Below, one piece after another: positions 1 to 17,044 of a stretch of 64,000 nt of DNA; positions within the stretch are counted from its first letter, which is position 1; every line of letters starts with the position of its first letter. Source of the DNA: Chaenocephalus aceratus. Taxonomy: Eukaryota; Chordata; Actinopteri; Perciformes; Channichthyidae. The position numbers were made by a program, and so were the translations under genes. The DNA is taken from positions 9,467,456 through 9,531,455 of the forward strand of contig CM043792.1 in assembly GCA_023974075.1 (NCBI GenBank). Reading direction: 5' to 3'. The notes under the pieces are model-generated. The model was given only the letters and a program-made list of their open reading frames with translations. It was not told where the DNA came from and searched no databases.

Positions 1-1267
1 CGTACCATCCACATAGTTTACAGCTTACGATGCATTTTTCATAAGTCTGTCAATTCACACAGCCCTTAAAATGGGTTCACGTGTGCGCAGACAGAGTTCG
101 TTAAAAGGAGGTCATGCTGGGAAATGCCAAACAAGAACATAATAGCATGTCATGAGTTAACAGCACCTTACAGGAAGCGTGGACAACTTCATTTCATGGA
201 CGCCACTGCCTTCCTCATTGGATGGAACACACACATCAATGGGCTTGTGATGGCTGGAGCATCTTTACTGCTGACTTTCATCATTTTGCCGGAGCAGAGC
301 GAGGTGGGAAGATGGAACAAGTGCTCTCCGTGGAGCCCGGGACTCCCCAGGGCTGCAGCCCCTCTTCCCCACCGCCTCGCTACATTCCCTATCGTGGGAC
401 AATGAGATTACAGCAGTCCCCGGGGAGAGCCCAGCTCCCGTCAGGCGCCAAGGTCCCGTGCTGGTTGCCTGCTTGAGAAAAAGAGCGCTCTTCCAAAACC
501 CCTCTCTGGCCCTTCCATGGGTCAGCCTGTTAGAGATTACGTCTCCCTTTTTAAATGAACAAAACCCCACACTAAAGCCATTAACCTCGGCTACAGCCTT
601 GCATCGCATTGCTACACAACGGCAATGTGATTACTGGGAGTTTGAACAAATTCAAATCCCATTAATGATTTTGAAAATGCGCAGAATGCTATTAGCTACA
701 AGGTAAAGGATGTCCCATGTTGTCCCCATGTAAAAAGGAAATTAACATAGTTTCAGCCACAACAAATAGCGGACGACAGGAAGGAGTGTGGTGAGCAGCC
801 AAGCGGCAAGAGGCCTGGACAAGGCCTATTATGACAGGAAGCTAGACTCATCAGCCATTCAGGGCGCTGTAAGAGGAGACATAAATCAATGGCGTGCCAA
901 TTATGACACCACACTGAGCCGTGTGAGTGCAGGGAATTAGCCGCACAATTCTCAGTATCAGGTTCAGTTAGATGGGCTGCTCCGGAGTGGGGAGGGAATG
1001 CCAAAGACGCACCACAGGGAGGAGAAGAGAGGAGGCAGGGGAAGGGAAAGAGAGACGAGCAGAAGCAAAGGCTGAAATACGAGGCAACTCATTACAGTCC
1101 ACAAGGAAATCAGCCAAATGTGTATCTCTTTTGTTTCACTGAACCCATAGTATTCTGGGTGGAAGGGAGCTTTTTGCAAGTCTGAAGTCGCCACACATCA
1201 GGCACACGTCTCATATGTCTTTCTCTCACGATGAGGTTTCTCTCTCAAGAACATTAAACTACACCGG
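1..1267. other. unannotated non-coding stretch
   Basis: No coding region, RNA gene or repeat is recognised here. The open frames on both strands are short, overlap one another and show no protein-like pattern or paired splice sites. Confidence 0.5.
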
Positions 1268-1300
1268 ACACCCCCCCCCCCCCACACCCCCCCACACCCC

Positions 1301-1336
<36 letters not shown>
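1268..1336. repeat. C-rich and (CA)n tract
   Basis: A run of C is followed by CACACCCC-type units and then about 17 CA units. It is low-complexity sequence that directly abuts the telomere-like repeat on its right. Confidence 0.9.
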
Positions 1337-2431
<1,095 letters not shown>

Positions 2432-2730
2432 GGGCGCTGATTTCGAGGTTTCATATTTGTATTTTGTTCCTCTACTGTAAAATGTTTACATCCCTCAATG
2501 GTCGACAGCTTAAAGATGTCCCGCCCCTTAGTATGTTACATACAATGTGTAGGAGAGCTAGCCAAAATAAGCACAAGTGTTACGTAGTGATGTCACTATG
2601 TTAAATAAGTAAACAAAGGACAACAACCGAAGTTTAAAGCAGGGATGTGTGCCTTTGCACACAGTTTACATGCATACAAACAAACATATATACCATACTC
2701 ACAAAAGGAACACCTCGTAATAGGGCTCCT
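2432..2730. mobile_element. TTAA-flanked MITE, family 1 (copy A)
   Basis: A 299-bp non-coding element lies between TTAA sites at 2428-2431 and 2731-2734. Its ends are inverted: GGGCGCTGATTTCGAGGT on the left against GGAGCCCTATTACGAGGT read from the right. It shares internal motifs with the copies near 27.1, 33.2, 57.2 and 60.5 kb, notably CAAGTGTTACGTAGTGATGT and a TTTACATGCA-like stretch. A TTAA target site with these ends suggests a non-autonomous Kolobok- or piggyBac-type element. The superfamily is an inference. Confidence 0.7.
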
Positions 2731-5700
2731 TTAAGAATCTGATACCTATTGTAATCCTGCAGCAAATACAATTATGACCATACATTAGAAATAAAGATTG
2801 TCTGTCAGAGAGGATATGCTGTGTGTCTGATCGCTCCTCACCTCCAGAGTGCACACACTTTGGCCGAGAGTTATTTGATATCCCCAGTGAGCCGCTCAGG
2901 TCACACTCCTTCACCGTGTGTGTTCAAGTCATCAAACATCAAGGTTTGGTGCCTGCGGTCCCTGCTGATTTGGGGTTCTGTTCATTGGTGGATAAATCAT
3001 GAATGTTTTAATTGGTCGCTGACCTTGATGAAATGAATGGACATCATTTATCAATTAGGAGTGCAACGGGGTGATGTAGGGAGAAAGTGTCCGCTGACAG
3101 AATTATTTTTCATCTTTGGCTCGGTCAGCCTCCCTCTACGCTGCGCAACACCTTTTTAAAGGCTTCTCATGTTGAAACAATTTTCCTCTGGCGTGATGTT
3201 TTTATTTTTATTATCATTACATTTTCTCCCGCTCGTAAACATCCGTCCCTTTGGTCCAATCCTCAGCTGTTTACCTAATTCAGGAAAGGAAGAAATAAAG
3301 ACAAAAATGTAAAAATTGAGAGAGCTCCGGTATGACCGGCCTAATCTGTGCGTGGGCGCGTCAGTGTGTTTGCACAGTATGGCTTTTCATGACATGAACA
3401 TCAAATCCCCAGAGAATACAGCTGCCTCGATGAGATGTGTTTTTATGGGGATTTAGGCTCTGGAAGAGAGATTTGAGTATTACCTATTGTCAAAAATGTG
3501 CAATGTTAGGAGAGCTGTAGCGATGGCGGATGGGGATATTAAACAGGCCTGTTAATGTTTAACACAGTGTTGTTGATGCTCCTCTCGTCCTGTAAAGTCT
3601 TGACTGTAACTCTTGGTGTTGAGTGGTACAGGAGACTTATTGAAAGGAGGTGAGTAGGAGGTACATACAAGAAGATAATTCTGCTCTCCTGAGGGTTTTT
3701 GCGGGAGCTGCAACCCCCACACTCATCAGCCACTTCTTCCTCGGAGCAGTCTAGCATGCAGAGGGACGTCGTTTTTCATCCCTCACAAAAGGCTCAGTGA
3801 GCCCTGTCTTTAACCAGCTAACAACAGACCAGCCTACCCTTTAGTTCTTCAGACATCTAAATGCTGGCGGCGTTCATTTTTACTCGGGCACGGGAGAATG
3901 GGCTCGGGACAGTTTTTCTAACCTGGAGTGTAGTCCGACAACGCACCCAGATAGATGTGTGACCACGAGCCAGAGAAGCTCCAGTGCCGACCTTTTGAAT
4001 GGTGGGCTGCCATTCTCAAACACCGGGCCCCAGATTGACTTCGCCCTCAGCCAGATGAGAGAGCCTGCTCATGTGTGAACATGACTGCCTGCATGGGATT
4101 TGCCAGATCCAAATGCCCTGCAGGTTTGAGGGAGCATTTTACAGCCTGTTCAACAGTAACTTCAAGTATCCCCCCCCCCCGTCCCACTTTTATTTATGTT
4201 TTTCCACAAAGAGATTTCTCAGACATCAGGCCTTGCTTGCTGATTGCCTCTGAACGCAGTGTTGATTAAAAAGTCAGCATTGTTCAAGCTTTCTTGTTTT
4301 CTCTTTCTTGTGGATCCTGGGAGTACAAACAGCTCGATAGGCTGCGTGTGAAAGTCTTCGGGCCTTGTGTCTGACGAGGGACCCACGGTGAGAGAGAAAG
4401 GGGCCCGGCTCGCCCGGCTTTCGGAATCCAATAAAGTGCTTTATTCCAGGGCCGGGGCAGACGTGAGGCTAATCTTTGATCTGAACTGGAAGCTGAGGGC
4501 TCCGGAGCGGGCCATGTTGCCCGATTATTTATGGGAACTTCAAAGGTTCCGCTGATCACACTTGTGTCTCTTATCTAGCGCGCGAGAAACAGCCACAACA
4601 ACAAAAAGTTACTTTGCGAGTGGAAATTCAGAGCACGGAGCAAAAAGGTAGGGATGAAGGCGTTTGAAATAAAAAAAAAAGGGGTTGGGTTTGGCGGGGC
4701 TCTATGGGGAGATCTGCGGATTAGAAGTGATCAGGTATATGGGCCATCTGCCTGAGAATGTGCCTCTGGCTCCGTCCTGAGTGGGATACGTGTTCCCATG
4801 AAGAGGCCGTCCATGTTAGGGAACCCTGCTATCCTTCCGTTCTCAATCACTTTTCTCCTCCCCGTCTCAGTCATTTCCTCTCTCTAGCCACCCTCCTCCA
4901 TCCCTCCTTTCACTATCACCACCGCCACCTCCACATCACATCAGAAATGTGACTGGCCTCAAACTGCTGACTTGCTCACAGTCCATTGAGTTTCCTCTCC
5001 TTATCAAATTACAGCCACCTCAATAACCCACTCGCTGCAGCACGCCGGAAGAAATGAGGTTTTCTCCACCGCCCGCCCCTGGCACCGCACTTGCTTTTTT
5101 CTTCCCTCACATTTTCCTTTAAAAAAAAAAAAAAAAACAGCAGACAGGAGGGAGGGGGGAGAGGGGGGGGGGGGGGTGTAAGAGGATGGTGGGTCTGCAG
5201 CTGATTTGAACGTTGGCGTATATTTTTAGAGTGGTCGTGTGATCGTAATGTTTCTCACGAGCATGTGCGAGGAGGGAAGAGATGGCCCATTGGCTGCACA
5301 TTGCTGATTTGCAGACATGGGCCGATGTCCAGATGGCACGCACCTTCCGGGAGTGATTTTTTATTTTTTTTTCCACTCCAGCAAATGCTCAGTCGCCGAA
5401 GCCCACCAAGACCCCTGCTCCCTCCTAGCTTCAGCTATCCTTGGTCCCTTTTCTTATTTGAGTCGTCGCAATCTCTTCCTTTCCTACCCCTCCTCCCAAA
5501 CGACCACCACATGACACAGTCCCATCACCTGTTATATACCTGCAGTGAGGGAGCTTCGGGGACCATGCAAGGTCACCCGTCTCATTTTGTGAGCGAAGCT
5601 GCAGATATTACAAAGTCAAAATGAAAAGCACCATCCCCAGGTCAGCCGTCTGACAGTTGATGGATGTCATGTCACCTTCTCAGCAGCTGGTTACTGGTTC

Positions 5701-8700
5701 AGACACCAAAGTAAATAAGGCAACGGGAGAAAAAGTTGAAAACACCTCCACGGCCCTGGATCCATTTCCTCCTTCGCGATATGGGTCGCCTTCGAAGAGT
5801 AAATTGATTCATTTTTTAACGTCGGTGCCATTGATGTTTTTCGGAGGTCGTAATTGCCCGCTGCGTTAATGCATGCGAATGAGAGTTCAGGATACATTTA
5901 CAATAACTTGTACTCCCCCGTACACACTACTCCTCCAATGTGAATTAACATCAATATTTATCTTAGTTCTATTATCCAATTCTTACCTCATTCACATGCT
6001 AATTGCTACAATTACCATTAAACAAGGGCGCCGGTTCAGAGGAAATAACCTGCTGCGGAGCACTTGGATTACTGACTCGTCACCTGTGTGCACACACACC
6101 TACACAAAGACAGCGGGAGTAGAAAGAGAAGGTATGTTAACATCTGCCTCATGGTGGATTTTTAAACCCCGAAGCACCTGACACCACTACAATGCAACAA
6201 CCAGTTTATACATTTCTTTTTGGGAACGCTATCCTGTCAGTGGCATCACGGCTGCGACTCGAGAAGACAGCGCGAATATCTGATTGGAAGAGCGGGCCAA
6301 ATTGAGAATGAACGCTCATGTATAATGATAGGAGGGATCCCGGAGAGGGTTCACATGAAAGCCCAGCAGAGTGCCAGCACCAGTTACCTGCAGAGCTGCG
6401 CTCGACGTGCTCTGCCTTCACCTGTTTTATTGGAGACGACGCCGGCGTGTCAGTGACAGCGAATGTCCAAGTTGAGTGGGAGTAGATTAGATTAACTCCC
6501 CTGTGAAAGAGCCTTGTCTGCTTCCATTGTGCATCTTGTCTAGTTAAAACTCAGGTAGGACGCGGCAATAAGCAGGTGCGCTGACATCAGGGTTGTGTTG
6601 GGAATACTGGCACTGATTGGAAAACCTATAGAGGATTCTTCAAACACAAACACACAGCTGACGTACAGCTTCCAACCCTCCTGTCTTACATGAAGATCAA
6701 GTGAGTGACTCTCTACAGCCACTGCACCCACCGGACGCTGTGCTCGCCACCTTAAGGGCTGTTTCTTCCCCTGCAAAGACATCCATTTTGTAAATCGACA
6801 TGATGGAAGGTGTTATTGAAAAAAAGGCCTTGCAGGGGGGGGAGACTAGAGGCAAGACAGCAGCCAGCATACAGGCCTCAAAGCTAACTGCGTCGAGACA
6901 CAGAGCCCGGTGCTAACTGAGTTGTACACTTCTATTGCGAGGGCTGCCGTCATACTCCGCTCATCAAATCAGCCTGTAACGTAGGAGAGTAAATTCAGAC
7001 CTCGTCAAGAAGACAGGAACACAAATAAATGCAGGGAGAGACAGAACAATGCAAACTAAAGAAGAAAATAAAATCTAATTCTGCTCTCAGGAGCAATATC
7101 AATGCCTTGGAAACTTCCAGAGAAAAATGCATAATAGTGTACTAAAACTGACCCAAGCCAACGATCCAAAGAGGCTTCTTTTATTTTCTATGAGTCTACT
7201 AGTTTATATACAGTGTGCTAACCTTCCTCAAACAGAAATATGTATGAAGAATGATTATGCACGTCAGAGCCGTCTTGCCTTTTGGCCTGGCCTCTTGCTC
7301 ATAAAGCACAACAGGGAGCTGATGACCTTTGCTGATGGCAGAATACCTCATCGTGAAGGCCTCCGTCGTAAATTAGTGGACACGCCGCGCACACGATCTA
7401 TTAGTTTGCTCTTTTATCTGTAATAATCCTGACAGAACAAATAATATCCGGGCATATTCTCAGCAAAAGAATGAAAAAAAATGATCATAATCATTCAAAG
7501 TGATGCAGTGGGACTAAATGTGAAAATAAATTCAGTTTCGATAAATCGACCGCACTTCTCGCAGTGAATGGAGCCCGTGGAGTGGATGGACACCATGGAG
7601 CACTGTCTGCCTTACGCACACAAACCTCCCTCGTAAATTATCTTGAGCAATGTAGAATTTATGAGGCAGAGATATCTCACTGCCGGCCTATCATTTCCAT
7701 GCCTCTGTCACCGTAATTCTCTCCAAAACTGGCCAAACCCATAGATTTAAAAAAAAAAAATGGCCTCTGCAGATGAAAAAGCGAGAAGTGGCATAAAGGG
7801 ACGGTAAGTGAAATAAGTGAGTCTGGATGAGGAGGCTGGGGTCTTTTTCCCCGTCTCGAGTGCCCACTACATCCGGTTGAAAGCGAACCATGGAATATGC
7901 AAACGTAGAGTAAAGGAGAGGACAAGTGTGACGACTAGAATCGGCCTGTTTACGTTGTGTGAAATCAAGTGGTTGGGGTAAACTCGGTAAAATGGGACAC
8001 GAGTCATTTTTCTAACTCGGCTGACGTGGCTCGACAATAGCATTTCCCTTTTGAAATATGTGTTTGTGTTTCTCTGTGTCAGTGGGACTGCCTGTGATAG
8101 TGTGTGAAGATATATTTTTTGTTGGGGGGGGGTTGGAGGGGGGCTTTTAGAGCACTATCATAGAGTAGGTGGAGGACGGTGGAGTGTATCAGAGAGGGCA
8201 GTCCGCACATGCTGCCCTGTGAGATTGGATTCTCACCCATGAAATGTAAGCACACATAAAAACGCTCCTCCGCAACAACCTCGTATTTACACAGCAATTT
8301 TCCACTCGTTGCGACAGAACCAAATCGCATTTGTCTCCCTGCCGTTGATACCACGCTGCTTTAGAATTTCATTCATATCCAGTTAATTAGCCCTTCCTCT
8401 CCCGGCACCAGAAAGAGCAATCATTGGATGAAAAAAATGTACGGCTAATTTATTACAGTTCATCGAAGGAAGTGTTGGATATTAGAATGATTACTTGTGT
8501 GTTCGCTGGTAGCAGTCAACGACAGGAAGAATAATACTAATCAAAAAAAAGTTATTTACCCAAAACAGCTGGACGGATAAATTAGGCCCTTTCTCGACAT
8601 GACAGTATCTCCCTCCACTGCGCTGTTTCAACATTCCTGGGTGAAAAGCGACGTCTCTCAAGCTCCTTTGAAAACGTTAATTGCTATTCATTACTCCCTA

Positions 8701-9059
8701 TTGCTGAATGATAACAACGTTGGAGTTACCATTCTGAGTCATTACACTGGAAGGAGGGTTTGAATAGGAGGAGTGGGCAATGGAAAGCCCTCGTCCCTGC
8801 TGAGCCTTGACAGCGTGCGACCATTTGAAGGGTAGCTTCCCCCCAAAACACATTAGTACTGGTAGTAACCAAGCAAATCGTTCTGGTTGGAGTTTTTTGT
8901 TTAAGATTTCTGTTTCCAGGAATCTAATTTCTTTGAAAAACTCCAATTCCAAGAACAGGAGCGTTTCAAGAGTTTTCACAGGGACTGTATATTTGATAAA
9001 AACTAGTTCCAAAAGCAATATTGAGGATTATCTATACTGAGTTGAAATGGGCAGACAGA
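2731..9059. other. long unannotated stretch, apparently single-copy
   Basis: About 6.3 kb without a gene or clear transposon. It contains a 17-A run at 5121-5137, a 14-G run at 5163-5176 and a G-rich patch near 8123-8145. The short open frames have no protein-like pattern and no convincing pairs of splice sites. It may hold regulatory sequence of a neighbouring gene, but nothing visible proves this. Confidence 0.5.
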
Positions 9060-9128
9060 GGGGATGATTTGCAGCACATGGTCTTTGGCCGGATTCAAAT
9101 CTACCAATTGAGCTATTCAGTGGCCCCC
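9060..9128 (-). repeat. tRNA-derived SINE remnant, internally deleted
   Basis: Read on the minus strand, the segment begins with a tRNA-like head and A-box-like TAGCTCAATTGG (9103-9114). A B-box-like GATTTGAATCCGG (9089-9101) follows almost at once, then CTGCAAATCATCCCC, which resembles the body of a common fish SINE. A and B boxes are normally some 30 nt or more apart; here they nearly touch, so the D-arm-to-anticodon part has been lost and the copy should not be transcribed by RNA polymerase III. The SINE assignment rests on motif memory. Confidence 0.6.
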
Positions 9129-11842
<2,714 letters not shown>

Positions 11843-12430
11843 GAAGTATTATTATAAGTAAAAGTAGCAATACTACAGTGTAAAAATACTTAATTACCAG
11901 TAAACAGTCCTGCATTCAAAAAGACTTTATATTCATAGCAGCACAGGTCCTATAAAGTAATAATGGCCTTAACTGGAAGATAGTTAATCCCAGGCAGCCT
12001 TTTTGTCCTGTGCTTGTTGCCATAGTATATTAATGATGATAATGATACTCTGAGGTACACTAAATTCCTTTATCGTGTATATGTCTTAATGGATATACTG
12101 GTTAATGGTTCCTGCTGAATAGTTCTAGTACCAAAAGTAAACATACTTGTTGTGCAAAAAGTGTTCATCAATTCAATGTTGCACTTGGTAAAGGTGGGGT
12201 TTATGTGAATTCCTTTATACACTACTGGATAGCTTAACCGACAATAATAATATATTATAATGTGAGTCCATTTTGATGCAGTATTAATAAACCTAATCTG
12301 CAAAGAAACTAAATATGTACAAATATGCAGTGGAGTAAAAGTATAAAGTATAGCATACTGTGAATATGTGAAAATGCTCAATTAAATAAAGGTGCCTCAA
12401 TTATTTTACTTAAGTAGAGTACTTGAGTAA
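11843..12430. repeat. dispersed teleost repeat with AAGTA/TACTT motifs
   Basis: The left part reads like GTAAAAGTAGCAATACTACA followed by GTGTAAAAATACTTAATTAC, and the right end holds TACTTAAGTAGAGTACTTGA. Such sequence recurs in fish genomes and in this window near 23.95 kb and, inverted, near 32.98 kb. The ends are approximate and I do not know the class. Confidence 0.55.
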
Positions 12431-12500
12431 GGCAAGGCAAGTTTATTTATAGAGCACTTTTCAACGCAAGGCAATTCAAAGTGCTTTACAAAAAAAAAAA
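12431..12500. repeat. dispersed teleost repeat fragment (GCAAGGCAAGTTTATTTATA type)
   Basis: A 70-bp segment with the motifs GCAAGTTTATTTATAGAGCA and AATTCAAAGTGCTTTACA, followed by an A-run. The author recognises this as a very common fish dispersed repeat; its class is not assigned here. It abuts the previous repeat directly. Confidence 0.55.
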
Positions 12501-14217
12501 AAATGAAAGACATTAAGCATTAAAAAAGAAAAGCTAATCAAATAAACATTAAGAAAAAAATACATGGATAAAAGTTACAGTGCAGTCTAAAATATAAATA
12601 GTTCAATTAAACATTACAAGAAAAAGTACATGGATAAAAGTAATTGAACCTAGTGACATTACACCACTGAGTAAAAGCTGTTTGTGAATTGGCCACATTA
12701 TTAAACAAAAAGCAACTTTGAGGCAGATATTTGCAGCTTTGTTAGCTGGAAGTGAAATGTATTAGCATCAGCAGCACAGGAATGCTAATTCGCACAGGTC
12801 CAACATATAAACACCTTCATGCAGGCTAACGCTCAACATTAATGACTGCAGGATATTTAGCATTATTGGCAAAATGTAAATACACATTTATTGACGCACT
12901 GCACAACACAGCGTGTGCAAAACCCTCTGCAAGCGTCCACCTACAGATGACAAGCATTCAGGCACAGAAATACATATACATATGTAAGCTAAAATATGTA
13001 CGCTAACATAAAAAAAATGCACCCAGAGGGAAAACCCTTTTGTTGGTGAGTAAATCTGTTAGTGCCATTCTTCTATACAGGGAACACATTTAATTGTGTT
13101 CCATTTACAAAGGTCTAGTGGAGTAAGACGGTGGGTAGCCTTGAGAAAGAAAAAGAAAACACACAAGTCAGCCTGACTGTGAAGTCTCTGTGAAGAACAA
13201 GGCAGCACTCGCTCACACACCAAAATGAAATTTCAAAATAAACGACTGAGCTGTGATTTACAATTCTCCTCCGGGGCAGCGGAAAGTGAGAACACATCAG
13301 TCCCTTCTGCCTTTGTTATGCCGCTATGAATCAGCTGTTTAAGGGACAAAGCAGCTGAACAGCGGCGAGAGAAAGACTCACACCAGAACACAGGACGTAT
13401 TGAGAGGTATATTCCTGAGCTCATGAAATTGGGTTTTAAGTTGTTTTTTTGATTTGTGCCTGATTCAATCTGGGTGAATTGTGCTCGACATAATTGACTG
13501 AAAAACAACAAAGCTGAGCGATATAATGGAAATATTTCAATACTGCCTTTACCTATAACAGAGACAAATCAGAACGCTTGTAAAGCCGGATGTAACACAC
13601 ACCTAAATCATAAGATCTTATTTTTTGCAAGTGGTTAAAGAACAAAGCTGGTGTCTTTCTTTATTTGATTCTTGTTAACCATTCTCCCAAAAGAAAACAC
13701 CAACAATGTGTTAGACTGTCTCTAACCCCCGAACCCGCCCCAAGCCCATTGGTTCCTTCCTGACATGTACATCTTTGGAGAAGACTAACAAATCCTTAGT
13801 TTTATTTTTAAAGTCTGTCATTTCCTGAAACAGCTGGTAGCATTTGCTGTTACACCACCTTGTTTTGTGTGGAGGACTATTTTCAGCTGCAGATTACTTC
13901 ACATTGGATGCTCCACTGAGTATTTAAAGCAGCAGGCTGGTGTGTGTGTGTATGTGTGTGTGGGATTGAGAAACTACAGTGTGTTCATGCTAATAAAGGA
14001 ACCCGGTGCAACAGTGACTCATTGATGTGCATTTGGACAATGGAGCTCTCTTGCACAGAGGAGAAGAAAAAGGTATTTTTGGATACAGAGATAATTCATT
14101 GTGTTTGTTTTTCCATGGGATTTGATGACAGAACTGCATCATATCGCCAGCTTTACTTCAGGGTAAATGAATAGTGAGCGTTATTATAGATTGAAAGCGA
14201 TCCTATTGTGTGTTAAC
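12501..14217. other. unannotated AT-rich stretch
   Basis: No gene or transposon is recognised. A short GT-rich tract lies at 13939-13961. Confidence 0.5.
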
Positions 14218-15018
14218 TAGAGATGTCCCGATCCGATCACGTGATCGGAGCCTGATTTTCAAAAGATCGGAACCGGGAGAAAAAAATCGGGGATCGGGAA
14301 TTTCTTTTTTTATATATTTTTTTTTTAGAATTTTATTTAATGTTACAAAACAAAAATGACCATGTTCACGTCTTAAAGTCATCCTGAGGACTTAGTTTTG
14401 GTTTAAAATGACACAACATCATGTATGTGTTGCTTTCTTTGGGCTTGTTTTCAGACCTGGTTGCTTATTCCTCTGAAATCTGGCAACAGAGTGGGCGCAG
14501 TGTCTCATAGTAGCAGTAAGCTAACGAGAGGCTACGTTCAGCTGGTGACTCGGGAGTCGGGACAGAGAAAATGTCAGCAGTTTGGAAGTATTATAAAATT
14601 GAAAGCGAAGGCAGTGTAACAGCCAGATGCAATGTTTGCAAGGCGGAGGTTCCGCGTGGTGGAAAGAACAGAGCTACGTTCAACACGACCAATCTAATAC
14701 GCTACCTGAGAAACAAACACCAACAACAACACGGCGAGTACACAGCGGCCACTCGGGTAACGGCACTGAAACAACCGACACTTTCAGAGACTTTTAAAAG
14801 GAAAGAGAAACTGCCCCAGAACAGTAAAAAGGCCAACACAATAACAGCCAAGATAGCTGAACTCATCGCGTTGGATGACCAGCCGTTATCTGTTACCTTT
14901 TTTTTCTCTTAATGCATTGCATAAAGATCGGATCGGGAAAAATCGGTATCGGCAGATTGTCAAAATCAAATGATCGGAATCGGATCGGGAGCAAAAAAAG
15001 GTGATCGGGACATCCCTA
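14218..15018. mobile_element. hAT-type element, 801 bp, with 8-bp target duplication
   Basis: The element starts TAGAGATGTCCCGATC and its other end, read inward, is TAGGGATGTCCCGATC. It is flanked by the identical 8-bp duplication GTGTTAAC at 14210-14217 and 15019-15026. Several GATCGG/GATCGGG copies lie just inside both ends, as expected for transposase-binding repeats. An 8-bp duplication, a TAG start and an internal BED-finger gene fit the hAT superfamily. It encodes no catalytic domain and would need a transposase supplied from elsewhere. The near-identical ends suggest a fairly recent insertion. Confidence 0.92.
14571..14912 (+). CDS. BED zinc-finger fragment of a hAT (ZBED-like) transposase
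   Basis: This 113-codon open frame inside the hAT element starts MSAVWKYYKIE. It carries a BED-type zinc finger at about residues 19-53: the pair ARCNVCKAEV gives C-x2-C, and LRNKHQQQH gives the histidine pair H-x3-H. The region after it (AKIAELIALDDQPLSV) resembles the linker that precedes the catalytic RNase H-like domain in full-length ZBED and hAT proteins of several hundred residues. The frame then stops after a few unrelated residues, so the catalytic and dimerisation domains are deleted. What remains could bind DNA but could not cut it. The ATG is the first in frame; no promoter is evident. The frame is free of stops, which fits a young copy or chance preservation. Expression is unknown. 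Confidence 0.75.
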   Translation: MSAVWKYYKIESEGSVTARCNVCKAEVPRGGKNRATFNTTNLIRYLRNKHQQQHGEYTAATRVTALKQPTLSETFKRKEKLPQNSKKANTITAKIAELIALDDQPLSVTFFFS

Positions 15019-16991
15019 GTGTTAACCCTTTTCCCAAGAGGTCAGGAGGGAGTTGGGGGTGGGGGTCCCTCTGAGTCCCATTTAAAGCCCAACGTGGCCG
15101 CGGCTCATTTCTCAAACTCATCTCAGATGCACCCACACCGGCCTAACGAGAGCCCATGTCGGGACAGAAACCTATTAGGCCCAGTTACAGGCAGCATCTC
15201 CTTTACAGCTGTCAATAGTACAGCTTGGCCTACAATAATTATCCCAGAGGAAGGAGATGTCTCTGTGCGGCTCGCATTAGTCCGGCCCCCCGAGACCACC
15301 AACCTGAATCCTTCGATATCTAAAGTCCCCGTGAATAGCTGCGCTTTGGGAGGCAGGATCAAGGCCTGAACCGAGGGGGGGGAAGTGTGTCACGAGTATT
15401 CCCAGTCCTCTCCTCTCTGCATCCCTCGCCTTTAACCAGATGTATCAGTGTGTGAGTGTGTGAGTACAGTCGTAGAAAAGAGATCAGCGTGAGTAGGGGG
15501 AGGGGGAGGAGGAGGCCGCTGAAACCAGAGATCCCGGGCAATTCCTTTCAGGATCCACGGACACAAAAGGATCGCCTCTCCTAGGTGACCTAACCGTTTA
15601 GAAACGATACTGAAGCCGTGTACAGTTAAGGGAGGGAATTCAAAACAGCCCCGACCAAAGAAGCCACAAAAAAGAAATCAATAGACGCAACAATAACAAT
15701 AGACATCAGCGCAACGGAATGCCATGATAGGAAATCCAATTACAAATCAAAGGGAGGCAATTTTAGGAAACGGGGAGAGATCTGGAGATAAGTCCGAGGC
15801 AAAGACAGTGAGAGCGATGTGACACGGAGACAATAATAACCGCTGCTTCCCCCCTCTTTAGACGTAAGTAACACCCTGCTTCCCACCCAACAGCGTCGTC
15901 TTAGATAATAGAGTTACATTTACGAGCGTTGCCATATGCCCACCCAGTGCCTGGTAAATAGAAAATCCATGAGATGCCATGTTTTTATGGCTCTGAAGAC
16001 AGCTACTAACTACCATGAGCAAACCTGAGCTACCCCCGTCAGCATCGGCTCTTGCCATAAATATATTTATACTTAAATACGGGGCCTACAGCGGTGAGCA
16101 TTGCATGCCGTAAAAAGCCTCCCCACACTGTAATTCATAACTCTCTCAATATCCCGCGCCATAACTCACGAAAAGAGGCACCACCATACGAATTGACGGC
16201 AGGAGAAAAGTGACATCATCCTGCGGAAGGATGGAGCCGGCACCCCCGTGAGGTGGAGAAAGTCTCCCCCTGTCGAGGAGAGGGTCGGCCCTTCAGCGTG
16301 GTGTGATATCATACCGCTATACTTTTATTTATTTAGTGTAATCAGAAGCCCACAGTTCTCCCCCCACACCGCGGGGAGTCTCTCCTTGTGTTAATGAAAA
16401 CAAACATTTAGCCAGGATGTATATGCGCCGCAGCCGACTACAAAGAGCATCAAAGCAAACTGCCTGGGAACACACACGCAAACACTGCTGCACACAAATA
16501 AAGGCAAGGTATGCTTCACTAATCTTTTATGTAATAAACTCCTGTCTTCCTGTGATATCACGCGGCGCCATGTTCACACATAATAAGCAATGCTGTTCGC
16601 GGCCCAACTTAATACAGTGTCTTATTTGAAATGCAAACAAACTGTGAGGCAGAGGCTATCACCTCAATCTATTCCCCTTCTGTTCTCTGGCTGTCATCTC
16701 GCGGAGCCGCGCTGCAGCCCCTGCACTGTGGAGAAGGGGAGGAAAGTAGGGGAGTACTGCTGGTACTGTGTGAGGGAGGGGGAGGGGGGGGGAGCATCCC
16801 ACAGTGTGATTCAGAGGGTTGTTTCCCCTCACAGCGCTGCAGGGCGAGGATTTACCGCAAAGGGGGGAAACAAGAGAAAAGAACAAAAGCTGCCGATACA
16901 TTAAAGGGATTTGAAAGAAAAAGGGATGTTTCATAGCACACAGGAAGTTTCAATTTCCGCCCTGTGTCGGACTTTTAAAGAAACCTAGAGT

Positions 16992-16993
<2 letters not shown>
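15019..16993. other. unannotated stretch, apparently single-copy
   Basis: After the target-site duplication, no gene or repeat is recognised. The open frames at 15001-15369 and 16590-16936 are GC-rich chance frames without protein-like pattern. A G-rich block lies at about 16767-16793. Confidence 0.5.

Positions 16994-17041
<48 letters not shown>
16994..17041. repeat. (AC)24 microsatellite
   Basis: A pure AC array of about 48 bp. Confidence 0.97.

Positions 17042-17044
<3 letters not shown>

Noticed and set aside
5121..5137. Poly-A as a retroposon tail
   Set aside because: No element body or target duplication next to it; similar A, C and G runs are scattered through the window.
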